A program made the position numbers and the translations under genes. 64,000 nt of DNA, taken from positions 29,016 to 93,015 of the forward strand of contig JAOUMB010000006.1 in assembly GCA_029881725.1 (NCBI GenBank). Direction: 5' to 3'. The notes under the pieces were generated by a model. That model was not told where the DNA came from. It worked only from the letters and a program-made list of their open reading frames with translations, and ran no database searches. This document shows, one piece after another, positions 9,306 through 19,836 of the stretch; the first letter of the stretch is position 1, and each line of letters begins with the position of its first letter. The stretch comes from Nitrospirota bacterium. GTDB lineage: Bacteria; Nitrospirota; JACRHL01.

Positions 9306-11642
9306 ATGCCCACCATGTGCCGACCCATATTAAAATCCACCTTCGGGGTTATGTTGCTGTTGCTGTGCGGCCTGCTGCCGCCGTTGCCCGCCCTTGCGGA
9401 GGGGCCGGAGGAGTTGCTGGGCCGCACCGTGACCCGCATCGAGGTGGTGGGTGTGCGTCAGATCGCCCCCGGCACCGTGTCCGGGCAGCTCGATACCGAG
9501 CCGGGTTCGCCGCTCTCCGCCGCCACCGTGCGGCGGGACATCGAGGCCGTGTTCGGGCTTGGCTTTTTTTCGGACGTGGTGATCGAGGGGGAGCCGGAGG
9601 GGAGCAACGGCGTGGTGGTCACCGTGCGCGTGACCGAGTTGCCCGCGCTGGCCGGCGAGGTGCAGGTCAAGGGCAACCGCAAGGTGCTCAAGGACACCCT
9701 GCTGGGGCACGCCACCGGCATGGATTCCGGGGCATTTCTGACCCCGGCGGACGTTCTGCGCGCCCGGCGCGGCATGCTGGCGGACTATTTTGACGAAGGG
9801 TACCTGCAGGCCACGGTGGTTCCGGTGGAGGTGGAGTCCACCGATGAAGCGACCGGCGCCCCCATCGTGGATCTGGCCTTCGTGGTGGAAGAGGGCAAAA
9901 AGACCCGGGTCCGCCACATCGGGTTTTCCGGGAACACCGCCTTTTCCAACCGCACCCTGCGCGGAAAGCTGAAAAGCAAACGGCGCTTCTGGGCCACCAG
10001 TTGGCTGACCGGTTCCGGCATCTACCGCGAGAGCCACGTGGAAGAGGACGTGCTGCGGCTGGAGGATTTTTACCAGAACCAGGGGTTCATGGACGTGTCG
10101 GTCAGTCCGCCGAACGTGGAACTGTCCGACGACCGGCAGTGGTATTCGCTCACCTACCCGATTGTGGAGGGGCCGGTGTACCGCATCGGCGAGGTGTCCG
10201 TGGCCCACGGCGACAAGCTTCCCGAAGCGGATCTGATGAAGGGGCTGGAACTGGCCACCGGCAGCGTCTACAGCCGGGACGCCATGCGCCGCAACCTGGG
10301 CATGCTGACCGACCGGCTGGGTGAAGTGGGGTACGCGCTGGCACGGGTGGAGCCGGAGTTCGACCGCGACCCCGAAACCGGCACCGTGGACGTTCGCTAT
10401 ATGGTGACCGAGGGGGACCAGATCACCATCCGCCGCATCAATGTTCGGGGCAACACCAAGACCCGCGACAAGGTGATCCGGCGCGAGGTGCGCCAGCAGG
10501 AGGGCGAGGTGATCAACACCTCCCTGTTGCGGCGCACCTACCAGCGCATTCTCAATCTCCAGTATTTCGGGTCGGTGGATATTGATACCAAGGAGGCGGG
10601 CCCCGGTCTGCTGGATCTGGACATCACGGTGGAGGAAAAATCCACCGGGCAGTTTTCCATCGGTGGCGGCTATAGCTCCAACGACGGGCTGGTGGGGCTG
10701 ATGGAAATCACCCAGGGCAACCTGGGCGGGCGCGGCCAGACCCTGAGCGGCAGGCTGGAGCGCAGCGGACGGCGCACGGTGTATAACCTGCGCTTTGCCG
10801 AGCCGTACCTGTTCGACACCAACCGCTCCTTCGGTTTCGACCTGTACCGTTCCGAGCGCGATTTCGAGTCCTACGATGAAAAACGCATTGGCGGCGGGGT
10901 GAACCTGGGCCGTTCCTACGGCGAATACCTGTCGGCCTCCCTGGCTTATCGCTACGAGGTGCTGGACCTGAAGTCGCCGACCGGAACCATACCCGGCAGC
11001 CCGCTGCTGGAGGCGCAGTTGGGAAGGTCGCGCTCCAGTTCCGTGGGCGCCAACATGGCCTGGGACAGCCGCGACAACTATCTTGACCCGCGTCGGGGCA
11101 TGCGCCACACCCTGCGCACCGAGGTGGGCGGCGGCTATCTGGCGGGCACCAACGACTACGTGAAGGGCGTGCTCGACAATTCGGTGTTCTTTCCGCTGCT
11201 GCGCAGCATGGCCTTCGCGGTACGCTCCCAACTGGGATATGGCGCGGGCTACAGCAAGAGTGAACTGCCGGCCGGTGAGCGGTTCTTTGTGGGTGGCATC
11301 CGCACGGTGCGCGGCTTCAACTGGGGCGAGGCGGGACCTCTTGGCACCACCGGCGACCCCATTGGCGCGGACAAGATGTGGGTGATGACCGGCGAGATCA
11401 CCTTCCCGCTGGTGACCGAGGCCAACATCAAGGGTGCCCTGTTCACGGACTGGGGAGCGGGCTTTGACACCGGCAGGGATATTGCCGCCGGCCGGATGAA
11501 CCTGAGCGTCGGCTGGGAAATCCGCTGGATGAGCCCGGTGGGGCCCCTGCGCTTCGGTTATGGCCGGGTGCTGGTTGACAAGCGGCATCCCGATTTTCAA
11601 CGCCGGGGTGACCAGTTCTTCGATTTCGGAACGTTTTTCTAG
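9306..11642 (+). CDS. bamA: Outer membrane protein assembly factor BamA
   Basis: Signal peptide (FGVMLLLLCGLLPPLPALA), POTRA-like repeats, beta-barrel (RFFVGGIRTVRGFNWGEAGPLG...), C-terminal Phe. Start could also be 9315. Confidence 0.95.
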   Translation: MPTMCRPILKSTFGVMLLLLCGLLPPLPALAEGPEELLGRTVTRIEVVGVRQIAPGTVSGQLDTEPGSPLSAATVRRDIEAVFGLGFFSDVVIEGEPEGSNGVVVTVRVTELPALAGEVQVKGNRKVLKDTLLGHATGMDSGAFLTPADVLRARRGMLADYFDEGYLQATVVPVEVESTDEATGAPIVDLAFVVEEGKKTRVRHIGFSGNTAFSNRTLRGKLKSKRRFWATSWLTGSGIYRESHVEEDVLRLEDFYQNQGFMDVSVSPPNVELSDDRQWYSLTYPIVEGPVYRIGEVSVAHGDKLPEADLMKGLELATGSVYSRDAMRRNLGMLTDRLGEVGYALARVEPEFDRDPETGTVDVRYMVTEGDQITIRRINVRGNTKTRDKVIRREVRQQEGEVINTSLLRRTYQRILNLQYFGSVDIDTKEAGPGLLDLDITVEEKSTGQFSIGGGYSSNDGLVGLMEITQGNLGGRGQTLSGRLERSGRRTVYNLRFAEPYLFDTNRSFGFDLYRSERDFESYDEKRIGGGVNLGRSYGEYLSASLAYRYEVLDLKSPTGTIPGSPLLEAQLGRSRSSSVGANMAWDSRDNYLDPRRGMRHTLRTEVGGGYLAGTNDYVKGVLDNSVFFPLLRSMAFAVRSQLGYGAGYSKSELPAGERFFVGGIRTVRGFNWGEAGPLGTTGDPIGADKMWVMTGEITFPLVTEANIKGALFTDWGAGFDTGRDIAAGRMNLSVGWEIRWMSPVGPLRFGYGRVLVDKRHPDFQRRGDQFFDFGTFF

Positions 11643-11744
11643 CCTGCTGCCGCCGCCCGGGGTTTCAAGCGGCCGGGCAACCCATGTATTCTTTTAAGCC
11701 GGTCGCCACACGTGGTGGCGCCGGGATGGAGAGGAAGGCCGATC

Positions 11745-12275
11745 ATGCGTGTTTTCGGAATGCTGGCCCTGCTGCTGGCCGGGCTGCTGGCGTCCCCTGC
11801 GGCCCATGCCGCCGACGCGGTGAAAATGGGGTGGGTTCGGGCCCAGGTGGTGCTTGAGAGCACCGATGCCGGGGGAAAAATCCGTTCCCAGAGCGATGAA
11901 TACATTGCCGCCCGCCAGAAGATCATCGATCTGGAGCAGGGTGAGCTGGAAGCAATGGAAAAGAAGCTCAAGGCGCAGGCGTCGCTGCTCAGCGAACAGG
12001 CCCTGGCCGAGAAAGAGGGCGAGTTCCGCAAGAAGCTGGAGCGGTACCGGGAAAAGGTTACCGAACTGGCCATGGAGATCGAGCACAAGCAGGCGGAACT
12101 GCTGGCCGAGTTCAGCGGTATCCTGAAGGCGACGGTGGCCAGCGTGGCCCGGCGGGAGGGGTATGCGTTTGTGTTCGATTCCCCGGAGGACGGCATGCTG
12201 GTGTATGCCGATCCGGCCCACGATCTGACCGACAAGGTGATCGCGGAACTCAATGCCGCATCCAAGTCCGAGTAA
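11745..12275 (+). CDS. ompH: OmpH/Skp-family periplasmic chaperone
   Basis: Signal peptide MRVFGMLALLLAGLLASPAAHAAD, charged helical body (ELEAMEKKLKAQASLLSEQALAEKEGEFRKKLERYREKV), directly after bamA. Confidence 0.88.
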   Translation: MRVFGMLALLLAGLLASPAAHAADAVKMGWVRAQVVLESTDAGGKIRSQSDEYIAARQKIIDLEQGELEAMEKKLKAQASLLSEQALAEKEGEFRKKLERYREKVTELAMEIEHKQAELLAEFSGILKATVASVARREGYAFVFDSPEDGMLVYADPAHDLTDKVIAELNAASKSE

Positions 12276-13305
12276 GCGCCACACCCTGGCGGAGCTTGCC
12301 GAACTGGTCGGCGCGCGCCTGATCGGTGACGGGCGGGTGGAAGTGGACGGCATCGCGCCCATTGCCGAGGCCGGTCCCACCCAGCTCACCTTCGTGGCCA
12401 ACCCCCGCTACCTCAAGGAACTGGCCACCACCCGCGCCGCAGCGGTACTGGTGGCGGAGGAAAGCGGGATTTCCGCCGGGCAACTGGTGGTGCGCTCACC
12501 CTACGCCGCCTATGCGCGGCTGATGAACCATTTTTATGCCGTTCCCCGCCAGGCGCGGGGGGTAAGCGCCGATGCCCGGGTGGATGCCTCGGCCAAAGTC
12601 GGTGTGGAGCCGGACATTGGCGCGTTCGTCACCGTCGGCCCCGGCGCGGTGCTGGGCGACCGGGTGACCCTGCATCCCGGCGTGCGCGTGGGCGAAGGGG
12701 TGGTGGTGGGCGACGACGTGACCCTGCACCCCAATGTGGTGCTCTACCCCGGTTGCCGCATCGGCCACCGGGTGATCGTGCACGCGGGCACCGTGGTGGG
12801 CAGCGATGGATTCGGATATGCCACCGACGGCGGCGTGCATCACAAAATTCCCCATGTGGGCGGTGTGGTGGTGGGGGACGATGTGGAAATCGGCGCCTGC
12901 TGCACCATCGATCGCGGGGTGCTGGGCGACACGGAAATCGGGCCCGGCAGCAAGCTGGACAACCTGATTCAACTGGCCCACAACGTGCGGATCGGTCGCG
13001 GCTGCCTGCTGGCGGCGCAAACCGGTATCGCCGGCAGCACCCACCTGGGTGACTATGTGGCCACGGGCGGGCAGGCCGGGTTTTCCGGCCATCTGTCGGT
13101 GGGCAGCCAGGTGCAGGTGGCGGGCAAGGCGGGCGTCACCAAGGACGTGGGCGACCGCGAGGTGGTTTCCGGATTTCCCGCTCTGCCGCACCGGGAGGCG
13201 CTTCGCGCCCAGGCGGCGCAGGCCCGTATTCCCGAACTGCGGGAACGGGTGAAGAAGCTGGAACAGCAACTTTCCGGGCGGAAATCGCCCGAAACCAACG
13301 ATTGA
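12253..13305 (+). CDS. lpxD: UDP-3-O-(3-hydroxyacyl)glucosamine N-acyltransferase
   Basis: Hexapeptide-repeat left-handed beta helix; HKIPHVGGVVVGDDVEIGACCTIDRGVLGDTEIGPGSKLDNLIQLAHNVRIG; position between ompH and fabZ. Confidence 0.95.
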   Translation: MPHPSPSKRHTLAELAELVGARLIGDGRVEVDGIAPIAEAGPTQLTFVANPRYLKELATTRAAAVLVAEESGISAGQLVVRSPYAAYARLMNHFYAVPRQARGVSADARVDASAKVGVEPDIGAFVTVGPGAVLGDRVTLHPGVRVGEGVVVGDDVTLHPNVVLYPGCRIGHRVIVHAGTVVGSDGFGYATDGGVHHKIPHVGGVVVGDDVEIGACCTIDRGVLGDTEIGPGSKLDNLIQLAHNVRIGRGCLLAAQTGIAGSTHLGDYVATGGQAGFSGHLSVGSQVQVAGKAGVTKDVGDREVVSGFPALPHREALRAQAAQARIPELRERVKKLEQQLSGRKSPETND

Positions 13306-13317
13306 TCGGAAGGGCAG

Positions 13318-13770
13318 ATGGAACTGGATATCAAAGAGATCATGCGCGTGCTGCCGCACCGCTATCCGTTTTTGCTGGTGGACCGGGTGGACGAGGTGGT
13401 CCTTGGCGAGCGCATCGTGGCCACCAAGAACGTGACCATCAACGAGCCGTTTTTTCCGGGCCACTTTCCGGGGCATCCGATCATGCCCGGGGTGTTGCTG
13501 GTGGAGGCCATGGCCCAGGTGGGTGGCATTCTGGCCTATAAAACCGCCGAAGCCGCGGCGGGAGAAGGGGACCTTGGCACCAAGCTGACCTACTTCATGG
13601 GCATCGACAACTGCAAGTTCCGCCACCCGGTGGGGCCGGGGGATACCCTGCGCATGGAACTGACCGTGACCAAGTCCCGCCCCCCATACTGGAAACTGAA
13701 CGGGCGGACCTATGTGGGCGACAAGCTGGTGTGTGAGGCGGACCTGGCGGCAATGCTGACGGATGGCTGA
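13318..13770 (+). CDS. fabZ: 3-hydroxyacyl-[acyl-carrier-protein] dehydratase FabZ
   Basis: [24 protein letters not shown]...[26 protein letters not shown]. Confidence 0.96.
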   Translation: MELDIKEIMRVLPHRYPFLLVDRVDEVVLGERIVATKNVTINEPFFPGHFPGHPIMPGVLLVEAMAQVGGILAYKTAEAAAGEGDLGTKLTYFMGIDNCKFRHPVGPGDTLRMELTVTKSRPPYWKLNGRTYVGDKLVCEADLAAMLTDG

Positions 13771-14554
13771 AATGACTGAAACCGCAATTCATCCCACCGC
13801 GTTGGTGGACCCGAAGGCCGAACTGGGCAGCGGCGTATCGGTCGGTCCGTTCACGGTGATCGGGCCGCAGGTGCGGGTGGGGGATGGATGTGAGATCGGC
13901 AGTCACGTGGTGCTGTCCGGAAACACCACCATCGGTCCCGGCAACCGGATTTTTCCTCACAACGCCATTGGTGGAATTCCGCAGGATCTCAAGTATGCGG
14001 GTGAGGACACCCGCCTCGAGATCGGCGAACGCAACACCTTCCGCGAGTTCATGACCGTGAACCTGGGCACCGAGGGCGGCGGCGGGGTCACCCGCATCGG
14101 CAACGGCAACCTGTTCATGGCCTATGTGCACGTGGCCCATGACTGCATCATCGGCGACCGCACCATTTTAGCCAACGCGGTGACCCTGGCGGGCCATGTG
14201 GAAGTGGAGGACGGCGCGGTGGTGGGCGGGCTGTCGGCGGTGCACCAGTTCACCCGTATCGGCTCGCTGGCGATGATCGGCGGCTGCTCGGCGGTGGATC
14301 AGGACGTGGCCCCGTTCTGCATGGCCATTGGCAACCGGATCAGCCTGCGCGGTCTGAATCTGGTGGGTCTGAAGCGTCTGGGGCTGTCCCGCGACGATAT
14401 TCGCATCCTGAAGGACGCCTATGGCGAATTGTTCACCACCGATCGGCCCCTCAAGGAATCGGTGCAGGTGATTCAGAACAAATGGCCGAAGGACATTCGG
14501 GTGGCACGGTTGGCGGCCTTCGTCGAGGCCAGCGAGCGCGGGGTGTGTCGCTGA
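13763..14554 (+). CDS. lpxA: Acyl-ACP--UDP-N-acetylglucosamine O-acyltransferase
   Basis: IHPTALVDPKAELGSGVSVGPFTVIGPQV...GGIPQDLKYAGEDTRLEIGERNTFREFMTVNLGT; overlaps fabZ. Confidence 0.96.
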   Translation: MAEMTETAIHPTALVDPKAELGSGVSVGPFTVIGPQVRVGDGCEIGSHVVLSGNTTIGPGNRIFPHNAIGGIPQDLKYAGEDTRLEIGERNTFREFMTVNLGTEGGGGVTRIGNGNLFMAYVHVAHDCIIGDRTILANAVTLAGHVEVEDGAVVGGLSAVHQFTRIGSLAMIGGCSAVDQDVAPFCMAIGNRISLRGLNLVGLKRLGLSRDDIRILKDAYGELFTTDRPLKESVQVIQNKWPKDIRVARLAAFVEASERGVCR

Positions 14555-15705
14555 GCGATTCCCCCTGTCTGTTCCTGTCCGCCTGCGAAGCGTCGGCGGA
14601 CCTGCATGGCGCCCGGCTGATGGCGGCGATCCGCGCCCTGCGGCCGGGAGTCCGCTTTGTCGGCATCGGCGGCGACCGAATGATCGGCGAAGGGCTGGAG
14701 GCGGTGTTTCATGCCCGCGACCTCAGTGTGATGGGCATTGTGGAGGTCCTCGGCCGTCTACGCACCATCCGCGCGGCCTTTTCGAAGGCGGTGGCGGCGC
14801 TGGGTGCCGGAGTGGACCGGGCGGTGCTGATCGATTCCGCATCGTTTAACCTGCGTCTGGCGGAGCATGCCCTGGGTGCCGGCGTGCCGGTGACCTATTT
14901 CATCGCCCCCAAGGTCTGGGCCTCGCGGGCGGGGCGCATGGCCAAAATCCGCCGGGTGGTGGACCATATGATGGTGATCCTCCCCTTTGAACAAAAACTA
15001 TTTCAGGACGCCGGCGTGCCGGTGACCTACGTGGGCAATCCGCTGGTGGATGAGCAGGCGGAAGCCCTTGCCGCCGCCCCCGCGGGCGGGTGGAAGCCGT
15101 CCAGTTTCGGCCTGGACGACGCTCGCCCCACCGTGGCCCTGCTGCCCGGCAGCCGGCCCGGCGAAATCCGCCACATCCTGCCGGGGCTTCTGGCGTCCGC
15201 TCAATCCCTGCACTCCCGCCTTCCACATGCCCAGTTCCTGCTGCCGGTGGCACCCACCGTGGACGGGCCGGAGCTGCGCGCGCGGGTGGCCGGGGCCGGG
15301 GTGCCGGTGACGGTGGTGGCGGGGCAGGCGGTGCCGGTGCTGAATGCCGCCCATGTGGCCGCGGTGGCGTCGGGAACCGCAACCCTGCAGGCGGCGTTGG
15401 CCGGAACCCCGTCGGTGATTGTGTACCGGGTGAACCCGCTGACCTGGATGATTGCGCGTCCGATGGTCAAGCTGCCGTATGTGGGGCTTTCCAACCTGGT
15501 GGCCGGACGCGAGGTGATGCCGGAACTGTTGCAAGGGGATTTCCGGCCGGATGACGTGGCGGAGCGGCTGCTCCGCTGGCTTTCGGATCCGCAATCCGCC
15601 TCCAGTGCCCGGGAGGAACTGGCCACCGTGCGGGAGGTGATGGGCGATCCGGGTGCGCCGGAACGTGGCGCGCGCGCGGTGATTCAGCGGCTGGAGGCGG
15701 CGTGA
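14545..15705 (+). CDS. lpxB: Lipid-A-disaccharide synthase
   Basis: LFLSACEASADLHGARLMAAI...FIAPKVWASRAGRMAKI...VALLPGSRPGEIRHILP; GTG start overlapping lpxA. Confidence 0.93.
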   Translation: MSLSDSPCLFLSACEASADLHGARLMAAIRALRPGVRFVGIGGDRMIGEGLEAVFHARDLSVMGIVEVLGRLRTIRAAFSKAVAALGAGVDRAVLIDSASFNLRLAEHALGAGVPVTYFIAPKVWASRAGRMAKIRRVVDHMMVILPFEQKLFQDAGVPVTYVGNPLVDEQAEALAAAPAGGWKPSSFGLDDARPTVALLPGSRPGEIRHILPGLLASAQSLHSRLPHAQFLLPVAPTVDGPELRARVAGAGVPVTVVAGQAVPVLNAAHVAAVASGTATLQAALAGTPSVIVYRVNPLTWMIARPMVKLPYVGLSNLVAGREVMPELLQGDFRPDDVAERLLRWLSDPQSASSAREELATVREVMGDPGAPERGARAVIQRLEAA

Positions 15706-17456
15706 ACCCGTACTACCGCAGACTCCTGGCCTACATGCGCCCCTACATGCCGCAGGTGTTCGTGGCCATCCTGCTGTCGCTGATCGTCTCCGGCGCAACC
15801 GCATCGGTGGCCTATCTGGTACAGCCCCTGCTGGACAAGGCGCTGATTGCCGGGGACGCGCACATGCTGGCGATTATTCCGGCCATGGTGGTGGCGGTGG
15901 TGTTTGCCAAGACCAGCGCCAGTTACGCGCAGGTGGTGCTGATGCAGGCGGTGGGGCAACGGGTGCTGCGGGATATCCGCAGGGACCTGAACCATACCGT
16001 GCTGCGGCTTCCGGTCACCCGCTTCACCCAGACCGGAACCGCCGATCTGGTCAGCCGCATGTTCAACGACGTGGGCGCCCTGCAACGGCTTGCGTCCGGA
16101 CTGGTGCGGGACATCATCCAGAACGGGGTGACCGCCCTTGCGCTGGCGGTGGTGGTGGTTCTTCAGGACCCGGTGCTGGCGATCATCGCGCTGGCGGTGT
16201 TTCCCGTTACCATGTATCCCCTTACCCGGTTGGCCAAGCGGCTGCGCCAGCGCAGCCGGATCGGCCAGGAGGCGGCCTCGGAACTGACGCGCACGTTTTC
16301 GGAAGGGATATCCGGCATTCGCGAGGTGAAGGCCTTTGGGGCGGAAGGCCGCGAGGAGGCCCGCTTTGGCGCCGCCAACGCGAGCTACCAGCGCAGTATG
16401 GTGCGCCTGATCCGGATTGTGGCCATTCCGCCCCCCATGATGGAAATGGTCGGCGTTATCGGCATCGTGGGCATCATCGCCTATGGCGGCGCGCGGGTGC
16501 TGGAGGGGGACCTGACCGTTGGCGCCCTGTTCAGCTTCATTACCGCCTGCATGATGCTGTATCAGCCGGTGCGGGCCCTGTCCGGCTCCTACGCGGCGAT
16601 CCAGCAATCCCTGGGGGCGTCGGCGCGGATCTTCGAGCTGATGGACGACGCACGGGAAATCGACCCGCTGGACGCGCAAAAACCGGCGCTTCCGGTGGTG
16701 AGCCAGGGCATCTTCTTCGAGGGGGTGGGCTATGCCTACGAAGGGGGGGATGGCGCCGGGGTCAGCGATATCTCCCTGCGCGCGGGGGTGGGGGAGGTGA
16801 TTGCCCTGGTGGGCTCCTCGGGCGCGGGCAAGACCACCCTGATCAACCTGATCCCGCGCTTTCTCAATGTGCAAACGGGTGCCATCCGCATCGACGGGCA
16901 CGATACGCGGGACGTGTCGCTGGCCTCGCTCCGTGCCCAGATCGCCATGGTCGGTCAGGAGGCCCTGCTGTTCGACGACACGGTGGCGGCCAATATTGCC
17001 TATGGCGCGGGGGAGCGCGAGCCGTCCGAAGCGGAGATCGTTTCCGCCGCCCGGCGGGCCCATGCCCACGATTTCATCGTCCATCTTCCGGACGGGTATG
17101 ACTCCCGGGTGGGAGAGCGCGGCGCCCTGCTGTCCGGCGGCCAGCGGCAACGCATCGCCATTGCGCGGGCCATTCTGAAGGACGCGCCGATCCTGATTCT
17201 GGACGAGGCCACCAGCGCCCTGGATTCGGAGAGCGAGCGGCACGTGCAGGCGGCGCTGTCGGAACTGATGGAGAGCCGCACCACGTTCGTGATTGCCCAC
17301 CGGCTGGCCACGGTGCGCCACGCCACGCAGATTCTGGTCATGGACCAGGGCCGCATTGTGGAGCGCGGTACCCACGACGAACTGATGGCCATCGACGGGA
17401 CCTACCGCCGTCTGCATGACCTGCAGTTTTCCCCATCCGCGGGGCAGGCCGGGTAG
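15702..17456 (+). CDS. msbA: Lipid A export ABC transporter (MsbA family)
   Basis: TM domain plus ATPase with Walker A GSSGAGKTT, LLSGGQRQRIAIARA and LILDEATSALD; within the lipid A operon. Confidence 0.92.
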   Translation: MNPYYRRLLAYMRPYMPQVFVAILLSLIVSGATASVAYLVQPLLDKALIAGDAHMLAIIPAMVVAVVFAKTSASYAQVVLMQAVGQRVLRDIRRDLNHTVLRLPVTRFTQTGTADLVSRMFNDVGALQRLASGLVRDIIQNGVTALALAVVVVLQDPVLAIIALAVFPVTMYPLTRLAKRLRQRSRIGQEAASELTRTFSEGISGIREVKAFGAEGREEARFGAANASYQRSMVRLIRIVAIPPPMMEMVGVIGIVGIIAYGGARVLEGDLTVGALFSFITACMMLYQPVRALSGSYAAIQQSLGASARIFELMDDAREIDPLDAQKPALPVVSQGIFFEGVGYAYEGGDGAGVSDISLRAGVGEVIALVGSSGAGKTTLINLIPRFLNVQTGAIRIDGHDTRDVSLASLRAQIAMVGQEALLFDDTVAANIAYGAGEREPSEAEIVSAARRAHAHDFIVHLPDGYDSRVGERGALLSGGQRQRIAIARAILKDAPILILDEATSALDSESERHVQAALSELMESRTTFVIAHRLATVRHATQILVMDQGRIVERGTHDELMAIDGTYRRLHDLQFSPSAGQAG

Positions 17457-17458
17457 CC

Positions 17459-18727
17459 GTGCGCGCCCTGTACAACCTGGGCCTGCTGCTGCTGTTGCCG
17501 GTGCTGGGGGCGGCGCTGGCCTGGCGGCTGCTGACACGGGCCGAATACCGGCCGCATCTGGCCGAACGCTTCGGGGCCGTGCCCCGCTCTCCGGCGGGCA
17601 AACGGGTGATCTGGGTGCATGCGGTATCGGTGGGTGAGGTGATCTCGCTGGTGCCGCTGGCCCACGCGTTGCGCGAGCGGTTCGCCGACGCCCATCTGGT
17701 GCTCACCTGTGGCACGCCAACCGGCCGCGCCATGGCCGGGGAACGGTTGCAGGCGGTGTTTGACGGCATCGCCTATCTGCCCTACGACCTGCCGCCGCTG
17801 ATGAGGCGTGCCCTGCGGCGTATCCGGCCCGATCTGATGCTGTTGCTGGAAACCGAGCTGTGGCCCAACCTGCTGGCGGCGCTGCGTGCCCGCCGGGTGC
17901 CGGTAGTGCTGGCCAACGGGCGGATTTCGGACCGCTCGTTTCCCCGCTACCGGCGGTTCCGGGCACTGGTCGCACCGCTGCTGTCCGGGTTTTCGTCGCT
18001 GATGATGCAGACCGCCACCGATGCGGAGCGGATAACCGCCCTGGGGGCTCCGGCGGAGCGGGTGGTGGTGGCGGGAAACCTGAAATATGACCAGCCGGTG
18101 CCGGTCCCCGATCCGGCCGCCCGAACGGCCATGCGTGCCGCCCTGGGGCTGGATGAGGACGCACCGGTTCTGGTGGCGGGGAGCACCCACGAAGGGGAGG
18201 AAACCGCCGTGGCCGGGGTGTTCGAGCACCTTGCGCGGCGCTTTTCGGGGCTGCGGCTGGTGCTGGCGGTGCGTCATCCGCACCGGGCGGAGGGGGTCGT
18301 TTCCGCGCTGAAGGGACTGGGAATCGACGCCGGGCGCAAGTCGCTGGGCGATACGGCGGGCAAGCCGGTGGTGCTGCTGGACACGGTGGGGGAACTGGCC
18401 GCCCACTACCGGCTGGCGACGGTGGCCTTTATCGGCGGCAGTCTGGTGCCGGTGGGCGGGCACAACCCACTGGAGGCGTCCGCCTGCGGCGTGCCGGTGG
18501 TGTATGGACCGTACACGGGTAATTTCAGCCAGCCGTGCCAGGCGCTGGAACAGGCCGGGGCCGCCGTGTGCGCTGCGGATGTGGTGGAACTGGAGGCGGT
18601 GCTGGAAAAACTCCTGTCCGATCCGGACGCCCGCCACCGCATGGGCGCGGCCGGTCAGACCGTATTCGCCACCCACCGGGGGGCCGCCGCGCGCATGGTG
18701 GAGCGGATTGCCGGGGTGCTGGAATGA
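17459..18727 (+). CDS. waaA: 3-deoxy-D-manno-octulosonic acid (Kdo) transferase
   Basis: RPHLAERFGAVPRSPAGKRVIWVHAVSVGEV...LMLLLETELWPNLL...FIGGSLVPVGGHNPLEASACGVPVVYGPYTGNF. Confidence 0.94.
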   Translation: MRALYNLGLLLLLPVLGAALAWRLLTRAEYRPHLAERFGAVPRSPAGKRVIWVHAVSVGEVISLVPLAHALRERFADAHLVLTCGTPTGRAMAGERLQAVFDGIAYLPYDLPPLMRRALRRIRPDLMLLLETELWPNLLAALRARRVPVVLANGRISDRSFPRYRRFRALVAPLLSGFSSLMMQTATDAERITALGAPAERVVVAGNLKYDQPVPVPDPAARTAMRAALGLDEDAPVLVAGSTHEGEETAVAGVFEHLARRFSGLRLVLAVRHPHRAEGVVSALKGLGIDAGRKSLGDTAGKPVVLLDTVGELAAHYRLATVAFIGGSLVPVGGHNPLEASACGVPVVYGPYTGNFSQPCQALEQAGAAVCAADVVELEAVLEKLLSDPDARHRMGAAGQTVFATHRGAAARMVERIAGVLE

Positions 18728-19836
18728 CCCCGCCCGGCTGGATTCGGTGGGCGTGGCGCCAGCCGGGCGGTGCGGCGGAACTGCTGCTGTGGCCGCTGTC
18801 CCTGCTGGAACTGCTCTACCGCGCCGGGAGCACGGTGTCCGCCCGGCGCAAGGCGGCATCCGCCCGCTCCCTGCCGGTGCCGGTGATTTCCGTGGGCAAT
18901 CTGGCGGCGGGCGGTACCGGAAAAACGCCGTTGACCATCCATCTGGCCGAGACGCTGCACCGTCTTGGTTACCGTCCCGGCATCCTGTCCCGTGGATATG
19001 GGGGGAGCAATGAGGGGCATGGGCCGCAACTGGTGGCCGACGGGAACGGCATTCTGCTGACCCCGGCGGTGGCGGGGGACGAGCCGGTGCTGATGGCCCA
19101 GTGTCTGCCCGGAGTGCCGGTGGCCGTGTGCGCGCGTCGGATCCTGGCCGGTCAGCTGTTGCTGGAACGGGCCGGCGCCGACGTGCTGCTGCTTGACGAC
19201 GGGTTTCAGCACCGGGAGCTGATCCGGGATGCGGACGTGGTGGTGGTGGACGGGGAGATGCCGGTGGCCAACGGGCGCCTGCTGCCCCGTGGTCCCCTGC
19301 GGGAGTCGGCCGGTGCCCTGGCCCGGGCCGATCTGGTGGTGGCGCGGGTGGGGAGCGAGGTTCCCGAGCGGCTCACCACGGTTATCGGCCGTCATACGGA
19401 CGCGGCGGTGGTGGCGCTGCGGAGTGTCGCGGACGGCATTGTGGATGGGGACGGCAACCGGTTGACGCTGCCCGCCGGTTCCCCGGTGGCGGCTTTTTGC
19501 GGCATTGGAGAGCCGGAGCGGTTTCGCGCCACGCTACGGGAGATGCAATTGGACGTGCGCCATTTCGAGGCGTTTGCCGACCACGCGTGCTATCCGCCCC
19601 AGGTGGTGCAGCGGCTGGCGGCGCGGGCACAGGCGTCCGGCGTGAAGGCGGTTCTGGCCACCCGCAAGGACGGCGTGAAGGTGGCTTCCGGGTGGCCGGG
19701 TCCGGTTCCCCTGGGGCTGGTCAGCATTCGTCTCGACCCGCCGGCAGGCGCCGAGGCGGTGGGGGACGTGTGGGTTTCCCGCCTGATGGACCGGGCCGTT
19801 CAGCGCTTTCGAAACCGCACCGCTGCGGGAGCATAA
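18724..19836 (+). CDS. lpxK: Tetraacyldisaccharide 4'-kinase
   Basis: VPVISVGNLAAGGTGKTPLTIHLAETL...PGILSRGYGG...DVLLLDDGFQHRELIRDADVVVVD. Confidence 0.95.
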   Translation: MTPPGWIRWAWRQPGGAAELLLWPLSLLELLYRAGSTVSARRKAASARSLPVPVISVGNLAAGGTGKTPLTIHLAETLHRLGYRPGILSRGYGGSNEGHGPQLVADGNGILLTPAVAGDEPVLMAQCLPGVPVAVCARRILAGQLLLERAGADVLLLDDGFQHRELIRDADVVVVDGEMPVANGRLLPRGPLRESAGALARADLVVARVGSEVPERLTTVIGRHTDAAVVALRSVADGIVDGDGNRLTLPAGSPVAAFCGIGEPERFRATLREMQLDVRHFEAFADHACYPPQVVQRLAARAQASGVKAVLATRKDGVKVASGWPGPVPLGLVSIRLDPPAGAEAVGDVWVSRLMDRAVQRFRNRTAAGA

